From contig LGRX02012793.1 of NCBI GenBank assembly GCA_001247695.2, positions 1 to 64,000 on the forward strand: a DNA stretch of 64,000 nucleotides, given 5' to 3'. Below, piece after piece: positions 34,099 through 43,612 of this stretch. This DNA is from Cymbomonas tetramitiformis (lineage: Eukaryota; Chlorophyta; Pyramimonadophyceae; Pyramimonadales; Pyramimonadaceae). The number at the start of each line of letters is the position of its first letter. The stretch's first letter is position 1. The position numbers and the translations under genes are program-made. Under the pieces are notes generated by a model, which searched no databases, was not told the DNA's origin, and saw only the letters and a program-made list of their open reading frames with translations.

Positions 34099-35742
34099 AT
34101 AGGCATTACGGGCGGCTCGACGGGCGCCCCCAATGCAATCCCCGTGCTCCCGATGAAGTCGGCAAACGTGCGGGTTACGGGAGGGCAGAAGGGGTTAGGG
34201 GGACCGGTCCATTCTTCGTCGGACTCAACCGACGCGGGTGGGGAGTGCTTGACCGGCTCCGACACCACCGGCATGTCGGCGGTGAAGGTGTTGACGCTGA
34301 AAGTCGACGCCCCAGCCGTGCGTGCCAACTCCGAGAACTCGGTGACGGCGGACACGAGGGCCTCACCGTCCTCCTCGCAGAACGAGCACGCGGAGAGGTC
34401 GGCGAAGATGTCCGGCTTCCCGCCCGCGAGCATGCAAAGGGCGTCAAATTCTTCGGCGTCGTCGTGGTCGATGGCATGTTGAAACCTCGCGGCCAACACC
34501 GAGTTCTCGGCCTCCTCAGCGAAAGCGTAGGCCGAGAGTCCGGTCCGGCCCCCGTTCGGGCAGTCCCGATGCCAATGCCGCGCCCTTCCCTTCGCGCACA
34601 CCTGATTTTGGCAGTACGGAACGGTCGCACCGGTGTCGCGATGAAAGGCGACCTTCTTGGAGACGGACTGAGGCCAATTGCCCCCCTTGGGGAGGGGCGT
34701 GGCCGCGAAGCGGGTCTTGATGCGGCGGTCCGGCTTGTCCGCGCGGGGAGTGTACCCGCGCGTGGACGGCTCGGACCGGTCGGGTGCGACAAATGCGGCT
34801 AATTGCCTCTTCAAGCCGAGGACCATTGTCCGCAAGTCCGCGAGCTCACCGGGTCCATCGGAGTCATCGGCGGCCCCCTCCATGAAATGCGTGCCGTGAG
34901 AATAGCGGTGTGCGGACGCCGTGGCGGTGCCCGCCCGCACGTGCTCGGAGTAGCATTCACGCACCCATTGTTGAATCGTGAGGAGGTCGTGGGCGGCTCG
35001 TTGATCGTGGAGGAGCAACCGGGACAGTCACCACCGGTTGGTAGAAGGCGGTGTCGAGAGCTTTGATGAACAGCGCCTTCACGTCCTCGTCCAGGAGTGT
35101 GGCTCTCGTCCTCGCAGCCTTCAGAGCGGCGTTGAAGTCCCCGATCTTGTCATGCGGGTCCACGCCCGCAGAGATGCGGATGCTCAACATGTCCGCTTGA
35201 CCCTGAAAGGGGTCACCCGCCGGGATCATGCGGCGGGCAAACTCAAGCAGTACGCGCTTACCGTCGGACGGGAAGCTGGAGTGCGAGGAGTCCATCCAGT
35301 CCGCCGCGGGTGACGAGGGGTCAACCATCAGCTCGAGCGCGGAGAACAACAAGCCGTTGGCCTCCACGCGGACGGGCAGGGTAGCATCGTCCAGCAGGAA
35401 AAGGGGTGCAAAACCAATGTCCTCCGTGACAAATGCCGTCTGCAGCGCAGAGACCATCCTGGCGAAGAGTGCGGATGCGTGGCACTCAGTCCCGGAAAAT
35501 CGCCCGTTCTTGTCCTCGAATAACTTTTGACGAACGGACTTGGACACCTTCATGTCGAAGTGCTCCCTCTGAAGGGTACGCACCGAGGCTAGGAACGTAG
35601 CCCCTGCCGAATTGGCAGCCGGCTGTGCTGCCGGCGGTGTGGCTGGAGTGTTCGCGTGTCTCGCAGCTGCTGAATCAAAGATCGTGGATAATGCGCGTCG
35701 GCGATTCGCCATGCTAGCGGTGGCTCGAGTGGAAGCAACCAT
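34099..35742 (-). pseudogene. Gag of LTR element W (one frameshift)
   Basis: ATG at 35742 (MVASTRATASMANRRRAL). The N-terminal half matches element Y: FDMKVSKSVRQKLFEDK then GTECHASALFARMVSALQ. A shift near 34960-35018 moves to the second frame, which carries the knuckle CQNQVCAKGRARHWHRDC (C-x4-C-x6-H-x4-C) and then the conserved AARFQHAIDHDDAEEFDALC. No catalytic domain follows. Capsid-like role inferred from position and from the related elements. Confidence 0.75.
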
Positions 35743-36122
35743 GGTGAGAAGGACTGAAGGGGCGGAGTGAGGCAATGAAACGTGAGAGATGCGGCAGTCG
35801 TGGGCGGCCAAGAAACGCGCGGGTCGTCGATACAGCAGCCGTGAGAGACCAAATTTCCAGGAAGTCGTGTGGAATAGGCGGCCAATACGCAACGGTGTGG
35901 GATCCAACCAGAAAACGTAAACCAGTCCAACCCCGTAAGAAAATTGCTCTCCAACCGGTGCGGCGTGCCGTAAATCAACCCACAAAATTTAGGCCATACC
36001 CGCGACTGGCGGCGCTCTCACGCGCGGAGCGCCTCACTCCATCCCAGGCGTCCGAGCTTAGCCACTCATAGTGGCAATCTCGCAGTGGCTAAATAAAGCG
36101 CAAGTGGGGCCAAACCTGGTAG

Positions 36123-36330
36123 ATATATAGTTTGGCAGTAATATATATCTAACTGGGAAGATAAACCCTGAGTTGAGGGTTACGGAATCAGAACGGTAAA
36201 GTGTTTCTTGATAAAGAAGGAGGTGACATAAATACCTAACGGGTGTTTCCCGTCTACTGGTGACGGGCACCCAGCCTACTATAGGAAGTGAAATGTGACA
36301 GTTTCGGGTGTCACGGTGTCAAATCCAGCA
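36123..36330 (-). repeat. 5' LTR of element W
   Basis: Near-identical to 32310-32518. On the minus strand it begins TGCTGGATTTGACAC and ends in CCAAACTATATAT; the following AGGTTTGGCCCCACTT resembles the post-LTR motif of Y and Z, a likely primer-binding site. Confidence 0.85.
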
Positions 36331-36597
36331 GGGTACTCCTTGTCATATCCCTGACGAAGCATCCGGCTGCATGGCACCGCGGTGTGCGGACCCTCAGGGC
36401 ACAGCAGCACACTATTCCCCCGGTGGAGGAGCGGCACTAGAGACAGGGAGCTGATAGGTCTGCCAGGACCGTGTGGACTTTGTCCAGCTTTTTGGGGTTT
36501 TCAGCCCTGGCAGACATGATTGTGGTTCTTTCTGGTCTGGACTGGAGATTGGTATGAGTGTATGCATTCTGGTCTGCCCACCTCACTCGAGGTGGTG
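36331..36597 (+). mobile_element. 3' remnant of another LTR element
   Basis: Ends GAGGTGGTG followed at 36598 by TGCTGGATTTGGCAC, the same internal/LTR junction as in Y, Z, W and the 16-kb remnant. Element W was inserted next to or into it. The coding part is not seen. Confidence 0.55.
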
Positions 36598-36900
36598 TGC
36601 TGGATTTGGCACGTCGACAGTGTCATAGTCATATGTGTCATCACCGATACGGCTCGACTACTATGACTGCTTCACCGTCATCAGCGCCATCTCCGATATC
36701 GACTTCGGTAGTCAGACAGTTCATGTTAGCATCTGTCATTTCCACACCTGACTTCCTAGGGGCTGTCATCACATTCTTTCAGCGGAAGCTATAACACTTC
36801 GTATTATCTTGTGTATAGCTTCACAGTTTCACGGTTGACATATGCGAGCGTAGCACCCTGTTAGTAGTGCTTCACTGTGTGTTTGTTCTCACAAATTCAC
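36598..36900 (+). repeat. probable LTR starting TGCTGG
   Basis: Single copy; the right edge is unknown. It follows the polypurine end at 36590-36597. Confidence 0.4.
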
Positions 36901-37520
36901 ATTAGTGTGATTTGTCGGCAAACCACTGACGTGGCTTGCGGCAATAGCGCAACACATTGGACCGAAAAAGGAGTTTGGCAGATCGGGTGAGGATTTAAAG
37001 TGGACTCATAGAGACCCTCCGATATCTCGTAAGCAGCGCCTTCTCCGCCTGCATTAAAACAAACCTTGGAAACGAAGGTTCTCCATTCGGCCGTTGATCC
37101 TCCATAGCAGTTCCAGGAGGGGAGGAAGGGGTGGATGCACCATATCGCCGTGCATTATATGCATTATATCGTTCGTTAAATCGTCGATCGGCATGCGCAT
37201 ATCTCTCGGTAACGTAAACCTCGGACAAGAGATACCGCCTGAGCGTCACTCTGAAATACGAAACGCCAAGCGATCAGGGGGGCTACATCCTAAGAACTGT
37301 AGGGCTAAAAGCCTAAGGTGAGGGTTTAAAGTGGACTCAGTTCCCCCCGATATCCTAAAACACCTTGAGGGACGCCTCATCGGCGTAAGAAGACTGGCCA
37401 GTTCAACAACAAAGACATCAAAGACATTTACAAAAGGTATGCACCCTATATTGTGAGGTCACACCACTTCTAAGAGGGGAGATCTGTCGGGGATATGACC
37501 GATGACATACATGTCATACA

Positions 37521-37663
37521 TGTCATGTCATGTCATGTCATGTCATGTCATGTCATGTCATGTCATGTCATGTCATGTCATGTCATGTCATGTCATGTCA
37601 TGTCATGTCATGTCATGTCATGTCATGTCATGTCATGTCATGTCATGTCATGTCATGTCATGT
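37521..37663. repeat. TGTCA microsatellite, about 28 units
   Basis: An uninterrupted 5-bp repeat. The long frames across it (SCHVM repeats) are artefacts of the repeat. Confidence 0.97.
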
Positions 37664-38793
37664 GTCATAATGACATACAGTCGTCAAGTATTGTCAGTAC
37701 GGTCGACTATGATATGTACAGTCATAATGTCTGCCATCCACCTAAGGTGAGTGACATCTGTCATCGAGAGGCCAAGTATATGGCATCTACTCCGGAACCG
37801 GAGTCTCTGAGCCGCGGCGATCGAGGATCGATGATTCGAGCATCGAGGTTTGTTACATTTTAGAAGCTCACAGACTCCGGTCTTTTATGCCAAAAGCTCA
37901 AAACCTCTCTTCATTTTCGCTATCTCTTTTCTGCGGTTTCAGGGCGTCGGACTGATGCTTAGCAGTCGCAGCCTTTGGACTCCATGACAGTTACAAACCC
38001 TAAGTCATACCATCTAAATATAGCCGATCCGAAGGCTCTGGCCCCCAGAGTATATGGCATCGAGATGGCGAAGCAAGATACATCTTGAAAAGAACAAACT
38101 GACTTGTTCTGACAAGACGATCTTCGCTTCTAGCATGAACAGAACATCATGCGAGCATCAAAGGCTATATCGACCAGCCGATGCGGGAAGTTCATCTAGT
38201 GCTCTCGGGTTCACAACCCGATCGTGGTAACGCATGCGATGCGTGAGAGCACTAGAGTACATGAGGAGCATTGGGCTCAAGCAAGCACTTTTGGTCTACA
38301 GACCCTGCTGCACTCATATCCCACCAAACCGTATTGCGTTTCGCTGTTACCGTTCAATAACAGCAGCGTCACATATATTGTTCGTATAGAACCGTGACAA
38401 TCCATGTTCACGATCCATGTTGATGTTCAATTTTTGCATTTTCGATTTCCGATCCATGTTCGATTCGTTCAGATTTTCAGATTTTGCATTTTTAATTTCC
38501 GATCCATGTTCGATTTTAGATTTTGCATTTCGCATTTCGGATTCGTTCAGATTTCAGAATTAACATTTTGCATTTCACATTTGGCATTTCAGATCTTGCA
38601 TTTTGTATTTCGCATTTCAGATTTTGCATTCGTAAATGATTTTGGATTTTGCATTTCGCATTTTTGATTTCAGCAGATCGAACATCGCGAATCGATCTGT
38701 TCAGACACGTCGGGGTCGCCCCCTCCCCCCTGAAGGAGGGCTAGTTAGAGTAAATTGAAAAGGCGGTCTTTTTTTTTTAGGGACAACTTCAAC
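37664..38793. other. non-coding; structured and low-complexity stretches
   Basis: No gene. It contains a three-way-junction-like inverted repeat at 38196-38255 and a low-complexity T-rich stretch at 38410-38680 built from GCATTT/CAGATT motifs. Confidence 0.6.
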
Positions 38794-38996
38794 AACTGGA
38801 TGTTATGTGTCACAGTGCAGCGAGCGGAGCGAGAGGTGCTGTGTCACATAACTCTGGTTATGTGACAGACCGGACCGTGGGACCCAGGACCGTAGGTCCC
38901 AGGACCGTTCTGTAGGTCCCAGGTCTGAGCAGTATAAGGTTTGGAACTCCGTAGAGTTCTGCTCCGATAGTTGATCTGATTTCGGGAAGGGTATCA
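38794..38996 (+). repeat. DIRS split repeat A1
   Basis: 203 bp beginning AACTGGATGTTATGTGTCAC and ending GGGAAGGGTATCA. Internally it holds GGGACC/GGTCCC hairpins and GTTATGTGACA inverted against TGTCACATAAC. Confidence 0.92.
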
Positions 38997-39037
38997 ATTT
39001 TTGACAGAGTTACAGTGAGAAAATTTTTCAGTGTATA

Positions 39038-42000
39038 TGCTGGACTTCGGGTTTAGGCTTAGTTATTATGGGCTCTGACTAGCCCCTAGCCTGACCCTGC
39101 TTCCGTTTCGTGTCCGTGACTTCCTAGCACTGTACTGTACAGTAGTACAGTACAGTAGTACAGTCATCGTTACTGTCTGGGTTTCCGAGAGCATAAAGCT
39201 CCGGCCAGACACAAGTTATGTGATTATTCAGTTTCATGCTTAGCAAGCTTAGCCGGACAGCGTATCTGTCTTCCTCGCAGGTTATAGGCCGCACCGGCTT
39301 TCCGGTGATTCTGATGATGGCACAGCGCCTTGCTGTTGCCATGTTCGGCTAAGTAGGACGTAGGAGGGGTTGAGCGCCCACTTGGGCGGTGGTGAATTGC
39401 CCTTACAGTATGGCCTTTTAGCTTGGCGGTGATGGCGGCACGCGCTGTGCTCGCCTTCGCTGCGCAGGAGATCAGTTTGTGACGGGTTATTTTTGTTTTA
39501 CGAGAAGCATCGTCGCAACGAGAGTTGATCTGTTTCGTGCGCCGCTGGCTCCGGCGAGGTCGTTCCACACGTCACTGATTTTGGCCGCTCTCATGGTTTG
39601 GCTTACGACCTGTAAATTTTGATCTGTCAGCTGAGACTTCTACAGGCTGTCTGGCCGCTGTAAGCGTTATTCCACCATCTCCCTGTTTAGCTCGACCTTC
39701 TCCCCTGTCTTTCACTATCATGGTTATCACGACGAACAACTTGACGCGGTCTCGCGTCCGTAGATTAGAGACTATTTTCGATGATGTGGGTGCGCAACAT
39801 GCTGCGACTCCGCACACGCCGCAGCTGCCAGCCCCGACCACCGCAGCTGCGAGGGAAATTTTGGACAAATGTAAGCAGCTAGCTCGTGAGAATTTCGACA
39901 GGAAGGTTGCAAAAACCGTTGCCACAAAGATCCTTGGGGACAAATCAGAGCGCTTCGCTGGCACAGAGACCGACGCAGTCGACATTTTTTCACAATTAAT
40001 GCATGAGCTGCGCACACAGTTTTTGTTACAGTCGCAGGCGTTTGCTCCCCTATTTGACTTGACTGACATGGCGGTTGAGGCGAGACATGAAGCGAATGAG
40101 TTGTTGCTCTCGGCTCTGACGTTTCTGGCTCGCCCTGGCTCACCTGCCCGTGACTGGCTTGAGGCCTCTGGGTCTGACGTTCCTGGAGATGGCAAGCGCG
40201 CTGCCCTTGAGGTAGTGCGCATGCTCCAGGAGCGTTCGGAACCCTTTGACTCTTTTGAGTTGCTGCTGGCGGTCCGCATCCCCAGCAGCAAAGATCCTGA
40301 CCGTGGCATCCGTGAGTTCAATGGCCTGTTGCGGGACGTTCAGCGTTCCCACAACTTGCCAGAGGACGCGGTGAAACGGCAGTTTCTTAAGGCTCTCGGC
40401 AATTCGGCATTATACCGTGACTTGGCTAATTCCTTGGCTCGGGCTGACCAGCGGCAGGGCGTGTCTCTTTTGACTATTCAGGCTCGTGTGCGGGAGCAGT
40501 TCCGCCACGGCCTGCAAGTCTCTGACACCCCTGTGTCTGCTCTGTCATTCGGCGATGGCGCGTCTGACCTGGCTGCGGCGTTGTCCAGTCTGCAGAAGCA
40601 GCTGGAGCGCATGCAGCAGGACATTCGTGACCTGAAGCGGCAGAAACGGGAAGGAGCACCGCCTGCGGGCAAGCACCTTACCCGCTCTGCTGCTAAGCAT
40701 CATCGTGCTGGTGTTAAACCACTTGGCACCGCTCCTCTTGTCTCGTTTGACAAGAAGAGTGGTGCCTTCGTGCCCCACTGCAAGAATGCGGTGTGTGCAC
40801 AAAGTGGTTTGAAGCACTGGCATGCTGAATGCCCCAACGGCGGTCTTCACTCTGCCCACTATTGTGGTGCAGTTGAAGACTACGAGTCTGACTGCTTGGC
40901 TGTTCGTTTCCAGCGTTTCTATGACGCGGGAGATGAGCACGCCTTCGAGTCACTCTGCACGATGGAGGGTCGCCCAGAGGTGTGCGAGCTGTCGGCGCAT
41001 TCCTTTGTGCCGGCTGAGCCCACGTCTCTGAAGCACTTTCAGGATGCGGCGGCTTCCGCTCAGGATGCGGCGGCTGACGATGACGGCGAGGCTCACTTTC
41101 CTCTGGCCACATTCCACTCGGGTGCACGAGATTCGATTCCGCCACCGCCTGCGGTTCGGGATCCCTCTGCACTCGTGGCTGGTGGTGTGCCTACGGCTCA
41201 TGACCCGCCAGTGGCTGTCTCTGGCTCTCTCGGCTTGCATGGTTCTATCCCATCGCTCCAGCTTGGCGGCTCTGCACCGGCTCCGCTGTTCGCTGGCATG
41301 ACGATTGAGACTTCTGAAATTGGCTCTGAAGGCTCTGACAACGACCAAGGCTCTGACGATGGCTCTGACGGCGGACGGCGAGTGGCTTTTGACTCCTTCG
41401 GCACTCCTGGCCAGGGCTCTGACAGGGGAGCATCGCCACCTGCAGCTCCGGTGTACCGTCCGCGGGCTCCGCCGGGCTTTCTCCGATGTGCGATGATGTC
41501 TTCGGTCCTCTGCTGCTCTCTGTTGGCCAGTGCTACGGCATCTCTGGTTGCCGTGGGCGGTGGTGACAGGGGCCTGGTTGAGCCCGGAGTCACCGTCCAT
41601 CGGTCTACTGGAGGTTTCTTTGCTTCGGATCCGCCGCTTGGCTTTCTGGACATCCGTGATTGGCCGCCCGACGATCGAGTTCTGTTTTCATCTCTTTCTT
41701 CAAAGTTCACAACACCATGGGGATCTATTTATCAGAATTCTTCAGTGGATTTATTCTCTGCTGTGGAACCACCTTGCCCGCTTGGGTCTGGTGGTGTTCA
41801 ATCGGTGGCAGACGATTTGCAATTCACTTCGGGACTCTTCTGTATTTGCATCCCGACCGCTGAACTCGGCTCTGCTGACCAGCCTCAAAGTGGCTGAGTT
41901 TTCTTGGCATTCATCCTGGTAGCTTGATTAGCTTTAGCCCAGTAGTGGGATGACCGGGTCAAGACCCCGGCACCCAGCTAGAAGTGATCGGTTTCCACCG

Positions 42001-42324
42001 AAGTGAATGTTAGGTGTTTGTTTATGTCTCGTGGCTGTTATTCTGTACCTGCTTTGCTAGGTAGTCACACCCACGGGTGGTGTGCTGGACTTCGGGTTTA
42101 GGCTTAGTTATTATGGGCTCTGACTAGCCCCTAGCCTGACCCTGCTTCCGTTTCGTGTCCGTGACTTCCTAGCACTGTACTGTACAGTAGTACAGTACAG
42201 TAGTACAGTCATCGTTACTGTCTGGGTTTCCGAGAGCATAAAGCTCCGGCCAGACACAAGTTATGCGATTATTCAGTTTCATGCTTAGCAAGCTTAGCCG
42301 GACAGCGTATCTGTCTTCCTCGCA
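39038..42324 (+). mobile_element. Gag-only LTR retrotransposon Y
   Basis: Two identical-length LTRs, 39038-39279 and 42083-42324 (242 bp, TG...CA), with 5-bp target duplication GTATA (39033-39037 and 42325-42329). GGGTGGTG precedes the 3' LTR. The LTR contains an AGTACTGTAC-type palindrome cluster (TGTACTGTACAGTAGTACAG). It carries only one ORF. It sits in the untranslated leader of the DIRS element. Confidence 0.95.
39720..41897 (+). CDS. Gag protein of element Y, with CCHC knuckle and membrane helix
   Basis: 725 codons, ATG at 39720, uninterrupted. Residues 1-250 are helical and match W and Z (NFDRKVAKTVATKILGDK, then FAGTETDAVDIFSQLMHELR). A coiled segment lies near residue 295 (LQKQLERMQQDIRDLKRQK). 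The knuckle CKNAVCAQSGLKHWHAEC sits near residue 355, followed by VRFQRFYDAGDEHAFESLC. Then comes an acidic Asp/Ser-rich stretch, a hydrophobic helix near residue 590 (MMSSVLCCSLLASATASLV), and about 100 residues to the stop. No protease or polymerase follows. Capsid-forming role is inferred. The function of the hydrophobic helix is unknown; an Env-like or membrane-targeting role is possible. Confidence 0.85.
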   Translation: MVITTNNLTRSRVRRLETIFDDVGAQHAATPHTPQLPAPTTAAAREILDKCKQLARENFDRKVAKTVATKILGDKSERFAGTETDAVDIFSQLMHELRTQFLLQSQAFAPLFDLTDMAVEARHEANELLLSALTFLARPGSPARDWLEASGSDVPGDGKRAALEVVRMLQERSEPFDSFELLLAVRIPSSKDPDRGIREFNGLLRDVQRSHNLPEDAVKRQFLKALGNSALYRDLANSLARADQRQGVSLLTIQARVREQFRHGLQVSDTPVSALSFGDGASDLAAALSSLQKQLERMQQDIRDLKRQKREGAPPAGKHLTRSAAKHHRAGVKPLGTAPLVSFDKKSGAFVPHCKNAVCAQSGLKHWHAECPNGGLHSAHYCGAVEDYESDCLAVRFQRFYDAGDEHAFESLCTMEGRPEVCELSAHSFVPAEPTSLKHFQDAAASAQDAAADDDGEAHFPLATFHSGARDSIPPPPAVRDPSALVAGGVPTAHDPPVAVSGSLGLHGSIPSLQLGGSAPAPLFAGMTIETSEIGSEGSDNDQGSDDGSDGGRRVAFDSFGTPGQGSDRGASPPAAPVYRPRAPPGFLRCAMMSSVLCCSLLASATASLVAVGGGDRGLVEPGVTVHRSTGGFFASDPPLGFLDIRDWPPDDRVLFSSLSSKFTTPWGSIYQNSSVDLFSAVEPPCPLGSGGVQSVADDLQFTSGLFCICIPTAELGSADQPQSG

Positions 42325-42349
42325 GTATATATCCGGTGAATTTTTCAGT

Positions 42350-43144
42350 ATGGATGAGTTTTCTGACACAGAGTTGGAACAGAAAATTGCGCGCGTAAAG
42401 GCTTCACCCGAGTACGCGGCATACAAAGCGAAATTGGATGATATCGCTCCGAATTATTCCGAAGCTGAGAAAAATCTGCAATCTCACTTGGCAGCGTTGG
42501 TTCAGGAGCAGCGCAACAGGGCAGCAAGTGGCACAGCAACAGCTATTCTTCAGTCAGTTGTGAAAGTTCCTGAGAAGAGGAAGCTGCAGCGCCCAGTCGC
42601 GTGGACCTCTGGCGGTTTCGTTCACACGAAGTCAGGTGGATCGAAGGCAGAAGACCTCTCCTGTAAGCGTCAGTTCGAGCAGGTCGACAAGGCCGATGGC
42701 GTTTTCTTCGACGTGAAGCAGCAGCTGGAGGGGCTTGAGGCCCCAGAGTCAATCACGGAGGAACAGCTGGCGAAAGTGAAAAAAGCGAAAGCCGCGATCG
42801 AGGAAGGTATGCTCTGGGCCGAAAACCAGGCCCAACTGATCGACATAGCGTTCAAATTTGGTTGGCCCACAGCACAGGAGTACGAGGGTGAACCAGTCGT
42901 TGCTACAGAGGAGCAAGAGGAAAAACTGAAGAAAGCCAAGAAGGCTATTGCTGAGCGTTCAGCGAAGCTTGAGAAAGAGAGAATGCCAAAAAAGAAAAAG
43001 ACCGATGACACACGCCCCTTGGGAGGTCGTGGGCGCCCCTATCAGCCTGTTGTTCAGGGTAGGATCTGCTTTGTTTGTGGAGCGCCAGACCACCTGGCTC
43101 CGCAATGCCCGCAGAATGCTAAAGGAAAAGGGAAGCAACGTTAG
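42350..43144 (+). CDS. DIRS ORF1, Gag-like with CCHC zinc knuckle
   Basis: 264 codons from ATG 42350 (MDEFSDTELEQKIARVKAS). Mostly charged helices (KKAKAAIEEG, then EEQEEKLKKAKKAIAERSAK), a basic linker with GGRGRPYQP, and one classic knuckle, CFVCGAPDHLAPQC (C-x2-C-x4-H-x4-C), near the C-terminus. It probably binds the element RNA. The frame is intact; the upstream part of the longest frame (42263-42349) is LTR and leader sequence and should not be counted. Confidence 0.85.
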   Translation: MDEFSDTELEQKIARVKASPEYAAYKAKLDDIAPNYSEAEKNLQSHLAALVQEQRNRAASGTATAILQSVVKVPEKRKLQRPVAWTSGGFVHTKSGGSKAEDLSCKRQFEQVDKADGVFFDVKQQLEGLEAPESITEEQLAKVKKAKAAIEEGMLWAENQAQLIDIAFKFGWPTAQEYEGEPVVATEEQEEKLKKAKKAIAERSAKLEKERMPKKKKTDDTRPLGGRGRPYQPVVQGRICFVCGAPDHLAPQCPQNAKGKGKQR

Positions 43145-43371
43145 TGCAAGCCAATCGGCTCAATTCAGACTGCTTAACGCGTCTTGCACCACTGGTTAAT
43201 CCGTGGTTGCGTAACTCCGGTATATTACCCGAGAATTGTAGCCGGCTTATCGCCCGCTTGGAAGAGAATGTATTCCTCTTTCCGAATGTTTAATCGAGCT
43301 TACTATTTGTCTTTCGTTAACTGTAATCTTGCAGTTCTCTGCTGGGGTTTTGCCTGAGACCTGTTTGTGGT

Positions 43372-43488
43372 CCAATGCCACTTCTTTGCACGTGCGTGCA
43401 CTCGCAATCTCAATGCCACTTCTTTGCACGTGCGTGCACTCGCAATCTCAATGCCACTTCTTTGCACGTGCGAGCACTCGCAATCTAG
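43372..43488. repeat. 38-bp tandem repeat, three copies
   Basis: CAATGCCACTTCTTTGCACG starts near 43374, 43412 and 43450, each followed by TGCGTGCACTCGCAATCT. It lies between DIRS ORF1 and the RT ORF. Confidence 0.9.
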
Positions 43489-43612
43489 ACACGGAATGAC
43501 ACCCGTGATCTCAACGTTGGCGCATACGCATATGACACGGACTCATACCCGTTGTCTTTAACGCTGATGCATATGCATAATTCAATCTTCACACGGCGTT
43601 CCTTTCAATTTC

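Larger units (their letters stand above)
32310..36330 (-). mobile_element. Gag-only LTR retrotransposon W (minus strand)
   Basis: LTR pair: 3' LTR at 32310-32518 (left end in the gap) and 5' LTR at 36123-36330, both reading TGCTGGATTTGACAC on the minus strand. A GGTGGTG polypurine end abuts the 3' LTR. Between them lies a single Gag-type protein, with no protease, RT or integrase. A palindrome-ended insertion at about 33460-34098 splits the Gag tail. Confidence 0.8.

Noticed and set aside
34092..34802. Plus-strand ORFs across element W
   Set aside because: Shadows of the minus-strand Gag, whose homology to Y and Z fixes the true strand.
37495..37663. CRISPR array
   Set aside because: No spacers; a simple 5-bp microsatellite. 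None of the other tandem arrays has unique spacers of constant length either, and the genome is eukaryotic.
37495..37863. Long ORFs rich in SCHVM repeats
   Set aside because: They are only translations of the TGTCA microsatellite, open in several frames.
38196..38255. Functional tRNA gene
   Set aside because: Only a T-arm-like hairpin is present; no acceptor, D arm or anticodon arm in the right places.
39038..42324. Treating the 242-bp repeats of Y as DIRS split repeats
   Set aside because: They have TG...CA ends, a GTATA target duplication and an adjacent polypurine end, all LTR features; the DIRS repeats are the outer A and B segments.
42263..42349. Extending DIRS ORF1 upstream of 42350
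   Set aside because: That part translates the 3' LTR of Y and the leader; the ATG at 42350 is the first start outside the insertion.
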